A stretch of 64,000 nucleotides of DNA, taken from NCBI RefSeq assembly GCF_002929505.1, contig NZ_PJJL01000070.1, positions 124,001 to 188,000 on the forward strand, given 5' to 3'. The notes below the pieces were generated by a model. It saw only the letters and a list, made by a program, of their open reading frames with translations. It had not been told where the DNA came from and did no database searches. The stretch is from Cryobacterium sp. Y57. Lineage in GTDB: Bacteria > Actinomycetota > Actinomycetes > Actinomycetales > Microbacteriaceae. The translations under genes and the position numbers were made by a program. This document shows positions 26,740 to 34,710 of the stretch, one piece after another. Numbering within the stretch: the stretch's first letter is position 1; the number at the start of each line of letters is the position of its first letter.

Positions 26740-27396
26740 CTACTCGACGCGCAGGCCGAGGTGCGCGGCCAACAGCGGTGCCAGCAGGCTCAGTTGGGCG
26801 TCGTCGATCGTCGCGCCCCGCAGTCCCTCAAGGCCGTGCACGGCCGAGAAATCACTCGAGCGCAGGTCGACATCTTTGAGCTGGGCGCCACCGATCTCGA
26901 GGGTGCCGATGCGGCAGTTCTGCAGCTCGAGTCGCTGCACGGTGGCGCTGCCGAGGTCGAGTTCCTCGATGATGCAGTCACTGAGGAGCATGTCGGTCAG
27001 GGTGGCGTTGCGCAGGTTCACGAAATCGAGCTTCGAGCCGTCGATGTGCACGGAACGCATCGTCGCCTCGTAGGTTTCGACCGAGCCGAGCCGGGCGTGC
27101 TCGATGCGTACGTCACGCCAGCTAGAGCGCGGCGCGCTGAACACCGGCGCATGCAGGTCGGTCGCGAGGCACTCCGAAAAGGAGGCCCCGCGCAATGCGG
27201 TTTCGTGTAGGGACACCCGGCTGAATTCGCACTCCTCGAAGGTGATGCCGGTGAGGTCGCGGCCATCCAAGTCAAGGCCGGTGTACCGTTCGGCTTCACG
27301 GGCGTCGCCGGAACGCAACAGCACACCATCGTCGTCAACGAGGTCGGGCAGGATGATGCGGTCGATCAACGCCTTGCGGGTGGTTGTTTGCGCCAC
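26740..27396 (-). CDS. Pentapeptide-repeat protein
   Basis: 218 residues from GTG 27396, which follows the upstream oxidoreductase stop by two bases. The body is a series of pentapeptides of the A(D/N)LXX type (for example LDGRDLTGITFEECEFSRVSLHE when read in fives; also SKLDFVNLRNATLTDML), which fold into a right-handed quadrilateral beta-helix. Some family members mimic DNA and protect gyrase; most have unknown roles. A longer frame to 27543 overlaps the neighbour and is rejected. Confidence 0.85.
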   Translation of the reverse strand: MAQTTTRKALIDRIILPDLVDDDGVLLRSGDAREAERYTGLDLDGRDLTGITFEECEFSRVSLHETALRGASFSECLATDLHAPVFSAPRSSWRDVRIEHARLGSVETYEATMRSVHIDGSKLDFVNLRNATLTDMLLSDCIIEELDLGSATVQRLELQNCRIGTLEIGGAQLKDVDLRSSDFSAVHGLEGLRGATIDDAQLSLLAPLLAAHLGLRVE

Positions 27397-27398
27397 TT

Positions 27399-27836
27399 TT
27401 ATTCGATGGGTTCGAGTACGAAGACGGGAATCTCGCGATCGGTTTTGATTTGGTAGGCGGCGTAGTCGGGGAATGCCGCCACGGCGCGGCCCCACCAGGT
27501 GGCTTTTTCGTCGCCGGTGACCTCGCGGGCGCGCATGTCCCACTTCTGAGTTCCGTCCTGCAACTCGATCTCGGGATGCGCAACGACATTCGCGTACCAG
27601 ACCGGGTTCTTGGGGCTGCCGCCGAGCGAGGCGACGGCAGCATACTGGCCGTCGTGCTCGACCCGCATAAGCGGGGCCTTGCGCAGCTTGCCGCTCTTCA
27701 CGCCGAGGGTGGTCAGCACGATGACGGGCATGCCGCGCAGGGTCGTGCCCTCGGTACCGCCGGACTTCTCATATAGGTCGACCTGATCGCGCACCCACTG
27801 GGCGGTGCTTGGCTCGTATTCTCCGATGAGGGGCAT
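27399..27836 (-). CDS. DDN-like F420(H2)-dependent oxidoreductase (nitroreductase family deazaflavin-dependent)
   Basis: 145 residues from ATG 27836. The split-barrel segments [46 protein letters not shown] and [27 protein letters not shown] are those of the deazaflavin (F420)-dependent nitroreductase family, of which mycobacterial Ddn is the model. Usual length. The frame extends to 27941 through a region with an inverted repeat, so the longer start is not used. It implies that the organism makes or takes up F420. Confidence 0.9.
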   Translation of the reverse strand: MPLIGEYEPSTAQWVRDQVDLYEKSGGTEGTTLRGMPVIVLTTLGVKSGKLRKAPLMRVEHDGQYAAVASLGGSPKNPVWYANVVAHPEIELQDGTQKWDMRAREVTGDEKATWWGRAVAAFPDYAAYQIKTDREIPVFVLEPIE

Positions 27837-27883
27837 GCGTGGACCAACGCTCGAGCTTCCCAGATCATTCCAAGAACAATCGG

Positions 27884-27977
27884 CGCATAACTCCTGCAAT
27901 TTAGGACCTTCCAGAAGCGGATGCCCGCAAATTCGCGACAAATTTTTCGGCCGCGAGGAAATTGCAGGAGTTACGCG
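27884..27977. repeat. 19-bp inverted repeat flanking 56 bp
   Basis: Left arm 27884-27902 (CGCATAACTCCTGCAATTT) and right arm 27959-27977 are inverted copies with one mismatch. Located between the DDN-like gene and a polypurine tract. Confidence 0.9.
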
Positions 27978-28079
27978 CGGGGGGAGGAGGAGACGGGAGA
28001 GAGGGGAGGAGGAGACGGGAGAGAGGGGGGAGACGGGAGAGAGGAGAGGGGGAGTCGGGAGAGAGGGGAGGGAGCGGGC
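27978..28079 (+). repeat. Polypurine tract of about 100 bp with GAGACGGGAGAGAGGGG-type repeats
   Basis: From about 27978 to 28079 the plus strand is almost only G and A; the few pyrimidines are single bases within the repeat unit. The unit gagacgggagagagggg recurs about five times with variation. It lies just after the stop codon of the convergent MFS gene and just upstream of the DDN-like gene. Confidence 0.9.
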
Positions 28080-28081
28080 GG

Positions 28082-29542
28082 CTAGAGCAGGCTGCGGGGG
28101 CGGTGGGGAGCGAAGCGGGGAATGTAGCGGCTGAGCAGCGCGGCGCCGAACAGGCCGAAGACCCCGACGATGCCGCTCGCGATCGACAGCGAAGCGAGCG
28201 CGGTGATGCCGGCCAGGGCCAGTGGCGCGGCGGCACTGCCAAAGTCGGCGGTGAATCGCCAGGCGCCGAGAAACGGCGCCGGGTACTGCTGCGGCGCGAG
28301 GTCAGCGCCGAGCGTCATGAGCAGGCCGCTGCCGATGCCGTTGGCCAGAGAGAGAAACATCGCGATGCCGATGAACCAGCCGACGTTGCTCGGCAGATCG
28401 TGTGTGAACGCGAGTGCGACGTGGCCGATGCCGAGGCCGATCATCGACGGTACCGCGCTCCAGATGCGACCGAAGCGATCCATGATCTGACCGCTGGCGT
28501 AAAACAAGACGAAGTCAATGCCGCCGGCGATACCGATGATGAGCGCCGTGTCGGGCGCACTGATGCCGATGCTGACCGCCCAGAGCGGCAGCATGACGGT
28601 TCGGCTGGCGCGCATAGCGCCCACGAGGGCGGCGCCGGTGCCGAGCCGCACGAGCACGTTCCGGTGGGATCGGATGGTCTTAAAGAGGCCCCGTGCGGCG
28701 AGTGCTGCGGTATCCGTTTCGGCGGCCCCGGGCGGTGTGACGTCGGCCGGCGACGCGGATGCTGGCCCTTCCGGTACAGCCTGTTCCGGTACAGCCTGTT
28801 CCGGTACGGCCTGTTCCGGTACGGCCTGTTCCGGTACGGCCTGCTCCGGTACAGAGGATTCCGGTACAGGGGATTGCGGTACGGCCTGTTCCGATGCGGT
28901 GCGTTCCGGCACCGCGCGTTCCGGTGCGGCGCGCTCCGGCACAGCGCGGTCCGACACGTCGAGGTCACGGGTGGGGTCCGGCAGAATCACCAGTATCGCG
29001 ACGGCGAGCACGCAGCAGACGATGAAGACCCAGAACGCCGCCTGGGTGCTGCCGGTGAGGTGGATCAGCGCGGCGGACAGGAACGGCCCGACGAACCAGC
29101 CGGCCCGAAACACGCCGCCGAGCGTTGACAGTGCGCGGGCCCGGTACATGAGGGGTACGTAACTGGTCATGAAGGCGTGCCGGGCGAGGGCGAACACGGC
29201 CGTCGCGATGCCGATCAAAAAGATTCCCAGGCCGAGTACGAGCGGGTTGGGTGCCGTGAGGCAGATGATCACCGCGCCGATCGTGATGACGGAGGCCCAG
29301 ATCATCGAGTTGCGTTCGCCGATGCGGGAGACGACCCAGCCGCTGGGAATGTCGCCGACCAGTTCGCCGAGCATGACCATGGCGGCGATCACCCCGGCGA
29401 TGGCGAGCGTGGCGCCCAGGTCATTGGCGACCAGCGGAATGAGCGGAATTATTGCGCCCTCACCGACCGAGAACAGCAGGGTGGGTAAGAACGCCGTCAG
29501 GGCGATGGATCGCAGGTTGAGGGCCCGCTGCGCATTACTCAT
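28082..29542 (-). CDS. MFS efflux transporter with repetitive central loop
   Basis: 486 residues from ATG 29542 ([16 protein letters not shown]); the frame is open to 30034 but that part is antisense to prfB. About twelve helices with the MFS loop [16 protein letters not shown] after helix 2. The central cytoplasmic loop, roughly residues 195-270, is a low-complexity series of pentapeptides [10 protein letters not shown] and similar. The substrate is unknown; divergent from prfB with 40 bp between start codons. Confidence 0.85.
   Translation of the reverse strand: MSNAQRALNLRSIALTAFLPTLLFSVGEGAIIPLIPLVANDLGATLAIAGVIAAMVMLGELVGDIPSGWVVSRIGERNSMIWASVITIGAVIICLTAPNPLVLGLGIFLIGIATAVFALARHAFMTSYVPLMYRARALSTLGGVFRAGWFVGPFLSAALIHLTGSTQAAFWVFIVCCVLAVAILVILPDPTRDLDVSDRAVPERAAPERAVPERTASEQAVPQSPVPESSVPEQAVPEQAVPEQAVPEQAVPEQAVPEGPASASPADVTPPGAAETDTAALAARGLFKTIRSHRNVLVRLGTGAALVGAMRASRTVMLPLWAVSIGISAPDTALIIGIAGGIDFVLFYASGQIMDRFGRIWSAVPSMIGLGIGHVALAFTHDLPSNVGWFIGIAMFLSLANGIGSGLLMTLGADLAPQQYPAPFLGAWRFTADFGSAAAPLALAGITALASLSIASGIVGVFGLFGAALLSRYIPRFAPHRPRSLL
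28769..28955 (-). repeat. 15-bp tandem repeat (VPEQA pentapeptides) inside the MFS gene
   Basis: On the plus strand the unit ttccggtacagcctg recurs at 28769 onward with few changes for five nearly identical copies and then about seven degenerate copies, to about 28955. In frame throughout. Confidence 0.92.
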
Positions 29543-29567
29543 CAGAACCGATGCTACGCCAGCCCGG

Positions 29568-29573
29568 TAGGCT
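29568..29573 (+). promoter_or_regulatory. -10-like element of prfB
   Basis: TAGGCT ending 9 bases before ATG 29583; no convincing -35. A near-leaderless transcript is implied. Confidence 0.35.
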
Positions 29574-29582
29574 GGGCGGAAC

Positions 29583-30695
29583 ATGATTGACTTGGATTTC
29601 TCAGTACAAATCGCCGCGCTGCGGACCACGTTTGGCGACATCCGTTCGGTGATCGACATTGATCGTCTGCGCGCGGACATTGACGACCTCAGCGGTGAGG
29701 CCGGAATGCCCGATTTATGGGACGACACCGAGCACGCGCAGAAGGTGACGAGCGACCTCAGCCACCGGCAGGCGCAGCTGGCGCGCATCGAGAGCATCAC
29801 AACGCGACTCGATGATCTCGAGACTCTCGTGGAGATGGCCAACGACGGCCAGGGCGACCAGGAACTGGCTGATGAAGCCACCATCGAACTCGCCAGCTTG
29901 CAGAAATTGCTCGGTGAGCTCGAGGTACAGACCCTACTCAACGGCGAATTCGATGAACGTAACGCCGTCATCACCATTCGCGCCGGTGCCGGGGGAGTGG
30001 ACGCCGCTGACTTCGCCGAGATGCTGTTGCGCATGTACCTGCGCTATGCCGAACAGCACGACTTCCGCACCACCGTGCTCGACATCAGCTACGCCGAAGA
30101 GGCCGGCATCAAGAGTGCCACCTTCGAGGTCGACGCCGCCTACGCCTTTGGCACGCTCAGCGTCGAGGCCGGCACCCACCGCCTGGTGCGCATGAGCCCG
30201 TTCAACTCGGCCGGCAAACGCCAGACCTCCTTCGCCGCGGTCGAGGTGGTGCCGCTGATCGAACAGACCGAGTCGATCGACGTGCCCGACGGCGACATCC
30301 GCGTCGACGTCTTCCGTTCCAGTGGTCCCGGTGGCCAGTCCGTCAACACCACCGACTCCGCCGTGCGCATCACCCACCTGCCCACTGGCACGGTGGTGAG
30401 CTGCCAGAACGAGAAAAGCCAGATTCAAAACCGCGCAGCCGCCATGCGCGTCTTGCAGTCGCGACTGTTGGTGCTCGAGCGTGAGAAAGAAGCGGCTACC
30501 AAGAAAGAACTGGCCGGCAACATCACGGCGAGCTGGGGTGACCAGATGCGCAGCTACGTGCTCGCGCCTTACCAAATGGTCAAGGACCTGCGCACCGAGT
30601 ATGAGGTGAACAACCCGGGCAACGTCTTCGACGGTGACCTGGACGGATTCATTTCGGCCGGCATCCGCTGGCGCAAGAAGGCTCCTGAAGACTAA
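29583..30695 (+). CDS. prfB: Peptide chain release factor 2
   Basis: 370 residues. It recognises UGA/UAA stop codons and triggers peptidyl-tRNA hydrolysis. Seen: tripeptide anticodon SPF in [15 protein letters not shown] and the catalytic GGQ in [17 protein letters not shown] (about residue 250). The frame is continuous from the ATG, so the programmed +1 frameshift found in many bacterial prfB genes is absent. First of the prfB-ftsE-ftsX-smpB-ssrA block. Confidence 0.97.
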   Translation: MIDLDFSVQIAALRTTFGDIRSVIDIDRLRADIDDLSGEAGMPDLWDDTEHAQKVTSDLSHRQAQLARIESITTRLDDLETLVEMANDGQGDQELADEATIELASLQKLLGELEVQTLLNGEFDERNAVITIRAGAGGVDAADFAEMLLRMYLRYAEQHDFRTTVLDISYAEEAGIKSATFEVDAAYAFGTLSVEAGTHRLVRMSPFNSAGKRQTSFAAVEVVPLIEQTESIDVPDGDIRVDVFRSSGPGGQSVNTTDSAVRITHLPTGTVVSCQNEKSQIQNRAAAMRVLQSRLLVLEREKEAATKKELAGNITASWGDQMRSYVLAPYQMVKDLRTEYEVNNPGNVFDGDLDGFISAGIRWRKKAPED

Positions 30696-30734
30696 ACGGA
30701 TGCTGAGCCTTCGCTGCTGGCGGGTATGTCGCTG

Positions 30735-30763
30735 TTGGGAAAATGCCCGCGGATGCCTAGGCT
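30735..30763 (+). promoter_or_regulatory. Promoter of ftsEX
   Basis: TTGGGA (30735-30740) and TAGGCT (30758-30763) with a 17-bp spacer; ATG 30773 follows 9 bases after the -10. Confidence 0.6.
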
Positions 30764-30772
30764 CTAAGAGCT

Positions 30773-31909
30773 ATGATCCGTTTTGATCACATAACCAAGA
30801 AGTATCCCGGCACCACTCGGCCGGCACTGAACTCGATCGACGTCGAGATTTTGCGAGGCGAATTCGTCTTTCTGGTCGGCGCCTCCGGATCGGGCAAATC
30901 GAGCTGCCTGCGGCTCGTGCTCAAGGAGGAGAAGCCGACCAGCGGCAGCATCCACGTGCTCGGCCAGGACCTGAGGTCGATCTCGAACCGCAAGGTGCCG
31001 TACTTTCGTCGCAATATGGGTGTGGTTTTTCAGGACTTTCGTCTGCTGCCGAACAAGAGCGTCTTCGACAACGTCGCCTTCAGCCTGCAGGTCATCGGCA
31101 AGAGCCGCGGGTTCATTCAGGAAGCCGTGCCGGACACGCTCAAGATGGTTGGCCTGGCCGAAAAATCCCAGCGCCTGCCGCACGAACTCTCCGGTGGTGA
31201 GCAGCAGCGGGTGGCTATCGCCCGCGCCATCGTGAACAAGCCGCAGATTCTGCTGGCCGACGAGCCCACCGGAAACCTCGACCCCACCACGAGCGCTGAG
31301 ATCATGTCGTTGCTCGCGAGCATCAATGCCAGTGGCACCACCGTCATCATGGCCACCCACGAAGCTGGCATCGTCGACCAGATGCAGCGCCGGGTGATCG
31401 AGCTCGTGCACGGTGAGATCGTGCGTGACGAGCGCCAGGGCGGCTACGCCACCGCCTCCATTCCCACCATCGTGCAGGCGTCAACGGCGGATGCCCCCAC
31501 CAGCGAGCCGGCGCCCGTCGCCTACGCCCGGCCCGCCGCGCCGGAACCCTCGTTGACGCATCCTTCTGCGCCGGTTCCCGAAACCTCCGTATCGTTGCAC
31601 CAGGCCGCGGCGGCGGCCGTTGCGGCAGCGTCGGCCGTGGCGCCAGCGCCGATCGCTGCACCTCTTGTCGACGCCCGCGCTATCGACGATCCTGCTATCG
31701 ACGATCCTGCTATCGATGCCCCCGCTGTCGATGTCCCCGCTACCGACGCCGTCCTCACGACACCAGCGCCGCCGATGGCACGCCCGGTGCTGCCGGTCGC
31801 CCAAAATGATGACCCGGAGCAGCTCACTCTCGCCGAGAAACTCGGGCTGCGGGCACCGGGAGAGAAACCCGATCAAACGGGCGAACAGAACGTGGGGCCA
31901 ACCCGATGA
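30773..31909 (+). CDS. ftsE: Cell division ATPase FtsE with long C-terminal extension
   Basis: 378 residues. The first 225 are a normal FtsE: MIRFDHITKKYPG, Walker A GASGSGKSS (about residue 37), signature LSGGEQQR, Walker B ILLADEPTGNLDP. With FtsX it couples cytoplasmic ATP hydrolysis to activation of cell-wall hydrolases at the septum. The remaining 150 residues are an Ala/Pro-rich extension with IDDPAIDDPAIDAPAVD-type repeats, ending in a conserved-looking LTLAEKLGLRAPGEK. Usual FtsE proteins are about 225-230 residues. Overlaps ftsX by 4 bp. Confidence 0.95.
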   Translation: MIRFDHITKKYPGTTRPALNSIDVEILRGEFVFLVGASGSGKSSCLRLVLKEEKPTSGSIHVLGQDLRSISNRKVPYFRRNMGVVFQDFRLLPNKSVFDNVAFSLQVIGKSRGFIQEAVPDTLKMVGLAEKSQRLPHELSGGEQQRVAIARAIVNKPQILLADEPTGNLDPTTSAEIMSLLASINASGTTVIMATHEAGIVDQMQRRVIELVHGEIVRDERQGGYATASIPTIVQASTADAPTSEPAPVAYARPAAPEPSLTHPSAPVPETSVSLHQAAAAAVAAASAVAPAPIAAPLVDARAIDDPAIDDPAIDAPAVDVPATDAVLTTPAPPMARPVLPVAQNDDPEQLTLAEKLGLRAPGEKPDQTGEQNVGPTR

Positions 31910-32820
31910 GGCTCGGTCTGGTGCTGTCCGAGGCCGCGAACGGTCTTCGGCGCAATGCGTCCATGGTCGTCTCCGTCGTGCTCGTGACCTTCATCTCGCT
32001 GACCTTCGTCGGTGCGGCCATTCTCATGCAGATGCAGATCGGCCAGATGAAGAACTTCTGGTACGACAAGGCGCAGGTCGGCATCTACATGTGCTCCGAC
32101 ATCTCGCCGGGTGAAACCTGCACCGGCGGCGACGCGTCACCGGAGCAGATCGCCGCCGTCGAAGCCCAGCTGACCTCGCCGACCCTGGCGTCCTTCATCG
32201 ACAACTACTATTTCGAGACGCACGAGCAGGCCTTCGAGAACTTCAAGAAGCAGTTCGCCGGCAACCCGGTCGCCGACTATGTCACGGCCGACCAGCTCAA
32301 CCAGACGTTCTGGGTGAACCTGAAAGACCCGTCCCAGTCCGCGGTGCTGGTGGAGAGCCTGTCGGGGGTCGCCGGCGTTGAGAATGTCGCTGACCAGCGT
32401 AAATACCTCGACCAGATCTTCTCCGTGCTCAATGTGGCGAGCTACACGGCCATCGGTATCGCCGGGTTGATGCTGATTGCGGCGGCGCTTCTGATCGCCA
32501 CCACCATTCGTTTGTCGGCGTTCTCCAGGCGACGGGAACTGGGCATCATGCGGTTGGTGGGCGCGAGCAACCGGTTCATTCAAACGCCGTTCATTCTGGA
32601 AGGCGTCTTCGCGGCGCTGCTCGGCTCGCTACTGGCCGGCGGCGCGATCGTTGCGCTCGTGTACTTCTTCGTGCAGGGCTACCTCGGTGCGAGGCTCACC
32701 GGATTCGCCCTGGTCGGCATGGACGATGCCCTCGTTGTGGTGCCCATTTTGCTCGTGGTCGGTGCGGTGCTCGCCGCGTTCTCGGCCAACTTCGCCATCA
32801 CTCGCTACCTCAAGGTCTAA
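31906..32820 (+). CDS. ftsX: Cell division protein FtsX
   Basis: 304 residues with one N-terminal and three C-terminal helices and an extracytoplasmic domain between. Two cysteines in that domain (C63 and C72, in MCSDISPGETC) may form a disulfide as in mycobacterial FtsX. MRLGLVLSEAANGLRRN and RRRELGIMRLVGASNRFIQTPF are family signatures. It transmits the FtsE signal to peptidoglycan hydrolases. Confidence 0.95.
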   Translation: MRLGLVLSEAANGLRRNASMVVSVVLVTFISLTFVGAAILMQMQIGQMKNFWYDKAQVGIYMCSDISPGETCTGGDASPEQIAAVEAQLTSPTLASFIDNYYFETHEQAFENFKKQFAGNPVADYVTADQLNQTFWVNLKDPSQSAVLVESLSGVAGVENVADQRKYLDQIFSVLNVASYTAIGIAGLMLIAAALLIATTIRLSAFSRRRELGIMRLVGASNRFIQTPFILEGVFAALLGSLLAGGAIVALVYFFVQGYLGARLTGFALVGMDDALVVVPILLVVGAVLAAFSANFAITRYLKV

Positions 32821-32855
32821 CCCACAAGCGGATGCCGGGCACGGCAGGGTTCCGC

Positions 32856-32861
32856 TAGACT
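32856..32861 (+). promoter_or_regulatory. -10-like element before smpB
   Basis: TAGACT, 61 bases before ATG 32923. Unlike prfB and ftsE, smpB has a leader and a clear Shine-Dalgarno sequence (GAGGTGA, 32912-32918). Confidence 0.4.
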
Positions 32862-32922
32862 GGTGGGCTGTCTGCCGAACGGCCGACGGCATTCGCTTGA
32901 AAAAAAGAATCGAGGTGAACAC

Positions 32923-33399
32923 ATGCCCAGGGAACGTGGAGAGAAGGTCGTGGCGACCAACCGCAAGGCCCGACATGACTACCTCATCAGTGACACCTAC
33001 GAGGCGGGGATGGTCTTGAGCGGCACCGAGGTCAAGTCGCTCCGCGCTGGTCGGGCGACCCTGGTCGACGGCTATGCCTTCATCGACGGCGGCGAGGCCT
33101 GGCTTGATGCGGTGCACATTCCGGAATACTCCGGCGGATCGTGGACCAACCACCCCCCGCGTCGCAAGCGCAAACTCCTGCTGCACAAGAAGGAGATCGT
33201 CAAGATCAGCCACAAGACCAAAGAGGGCGGCTACACACTCATTCCGCTGCGCATCTATTTTGCGGACGGTCGGGCGAAGGTGGAAATTGCCGTAGCCAAG
33301 GGCAAGAAAGAGTACGACAAGCGCCAGACGTTGCGGGAACGCACCGATAAGCGCGAATCGGATCGCGCGATGTCGGCGCAGCGCCAGCTCGGCGATTAG
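32923..33399 (+). CDS. smpB: SmpB, tmRNA-binding protein
   Basis: 158 residues from ATG 32923 (GAGGTGA upstream). It binds tmRNA and brings it to stalled ribosomes. Seen: [11 protein letters not shown] at the N-terminus, the [12 protein letters not shown] strand, and the basic C-terminal tail [18 protein letters not shown] that enters the mRNA channel. The RNA partner ssrA follows 120 bp downstream. Confidence 0.97.
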   Translation: MPRERGEKVVATNRKARHDYLISDTYEAGMVLSGTEVKSLRAGRATLVDGYAFIDGGEAWLDAVHIPEYSGGSWTNHPPRRKRKLLLHKKEIVKISHKTKEGGYTLIPLRIYFADGRAKVEIAVAKGKKEYDKRQTLRERTDKRESDRAMSAQRQLGD

Positions 33400-33424
33400 C
33401 CAACTTCTGTAGTAGTATGGAGGG

Positions 33425-33442
33425 CTGCACCCAAGCGTGCAG
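33425..33442 (+). terminator. Possible terminator hairpin after smpB
   Basis: CTGCAC (33425-33430) and GTGCAG (33437-33442) flank a 6-base loop and are followed by only three T. Weak. Confidence 0.3.
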
Positions 33443-33519
33443 TTTGGTAATTCAACAGCGTGTGACATGAACCCATCGCCGGCCACGGTGTTGATTAAGA
33501 CGCCGGGCGCGATGTGTAT

Positions 33520-33894
33520 GGGGATGATCGGTTTCGACATTGTTTGCGCAATTGTGAGAAGCGGGTCGAGGATGCAGGGTTATCTCGTAAACGATCTCTG
33601 CAAAACAATAAGTGCCAAATCAAACCGCACTGACTTCGCTCTCGCTGCCTAAGCGAAAGCACTAACGAAGTCCGCCAGACCGGGAATGCTCTCTACCCGG
33701 ATCCTGACGCCATTTAGAGAGCTTGCTTCTACATTGAGCCACGGGGCGTAGAGGGACTCAAACGAAGGCTGGGCCTGTCGGAGTAGATGCCAGTGGCAAA
33801 TTCCGGGGCCGAGAAAGCGACTTCACTGGATACACCCGTAGAAGGCATATGACCACAGCAATGGACCGGGGTTCAATTCCCCGCATCTCCACCA
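33520..33894 (+). ncRNA. ssrA: Transfer-messenger RNA (tmRNA)
   Basis: 375 nt. The tRNA-like ends GGGGATG (33520-33526) and CATCTCC (33884-33890) pair to form the acceptor stem, with an encoded ACCA at 33891-33894 and a T-arm GGGGTTCAATTCCCC. The tag reading frame runs from GCC at 33614 to TAA at 33650-33652 and encodes AKSNRTDFALAA; the ALAA end is the protease recognition signal. Together with SmpB it rescues stalled ribosomes. Confidence 0.97.
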
Positions 33895-33926
33895 TCGGTT
33901 CTGTCACACGTTGTTGAGTTTCTTCT

Positions 33927-33963
33927 CGCAACTGGCCGCCTCACCGGGCGGCCAGTTGCGTTT
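33927..33963. terminator. Strong terminator after ssrA, possibly bidirectional
   Basis: A perfect 14-bp stem (33927-33940 with 33947-33960) and a 6-base loop, followed by TTT on the plus strand. It lies between ssrA and the convergent PIG-L gene and can serve both. Confidence 0.8.
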
Positions 33964-33978
33964 AACCGGATGCGGCGG

Positions 33979-34710
33979 TCAGCGCAGGCGCAGGCCGATC
34001 GCGGTGCGGATGGCGTCGCGCTGGCCGCCGGAGTGCACGATGTCGTTTCCGTGCACAGTGAGCTGGCTGGCGTGAAAGCGCAGGGCGGCCACGACAGTGT
34101 CGCGCGAGGCGTCGAGGTCGAACCACTCGGCATCCGCTGCGGGAGTGTCGAGAATCTCGGCGTAGGGGACCGCGAGGCTGCGGCTGGCGGCGAGGGCGGC
34201 GTCGTGGACGCGCACGTGGTCGGGATGACCGTAGCCGCCGGTCGCGTCGTAGCTGATGACGAGGTCTGGTCGCACATGCTGCAGTACCGCGACCAGGTCT
34301 TCGGTGACCTCGGCGAGTGGGGCGCGAGCGAGGGCATCCGTTTCCGAATCAGGTGCCGGTCCGGCCAGGCTCGGGCGAATCCACTGCATCCCGGAGTCGC
34401 GGTAGCGGCGAGGGGGGAGCCCGGGTGCGCGCGCCGGTGCTTCGCCCAGCCAGAAGCTCTCATCGACGCCGAGCGTGAAGGTGGCGCGCGCAAGTTCGCG
34501 CTCGCGCTCCTGGGCCAGGGCTATGGTTCCGGCGAGCGGGGAAAGCGGTCCGGCGACGACCTCTCCGCGCTCACCGCGTGTTGCCGTGACCAGGCTGACT
34601 CGGATGTTGCGGCTCGCGAGATGCGCGATGAGACCGCCAGTGCTGATGGTCTCGTCATCGGGGTGCGCGTGCACGAACAGCACGGAGGTGACGGAGTCGA
34701 GCAGGCTCAT
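33979..34710 (-). CDS. PIG-L family deacetylase
   Basis: 243 residues. Zinc-binding AHPDDE near the N-terminus and GHPDHVRVHDAAL (distal His) define the family, which includes MshB of mycothiol biosynthesis, mycothiol-S-conjugate amidase and GlcNAc-PI deacetylases. An exact substrate cannot be assigned; a role in mycothiol chemistry is possible in actinobacteria. The start overlaps the XdhC stop by 4 bp. Confidence 0.88.
   Translation of the reverse strand: MSLLDSVTSVLFVHAHPDDETISTGGLIAHLASRNIRVSLVTATRGERGEVVAGPLSPLAGTIALAQERERELARATFTLGVDESFWLGEAPARAPGLPPRRYRDSGMQWIRPSLAGPAPDSETDALARAPLAEVTEDLVAVLQHVRPDLVISYDATGGYGHPDHVRVHDAALAASRSLAVPYAEILDTPAADAEWFDLDASRDTVVAALRFHASQLTVHGNDIVHSGGQRDAIRTAIGLRLR

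Noticed and set aside
26164-27210. 348-codon plus-strand frame over the EamA and pentapeptide-repeat genes
   Set aside because: Crosses two genes with clear families in other frames.
27962-29128. Plus-strand frame of 388 codons across the polypurine tract and the MFS gene
   Set aside because: Its repeats (RFRYG/SLFRY type) are the reverse reading of the MFS linker; no start signal and no family.
29583-29700. Programmed frameshift in prfB
   Set aside because: The reading frame is continuous from the ATG with no in-frame TGA, so no frameshift site is needed.
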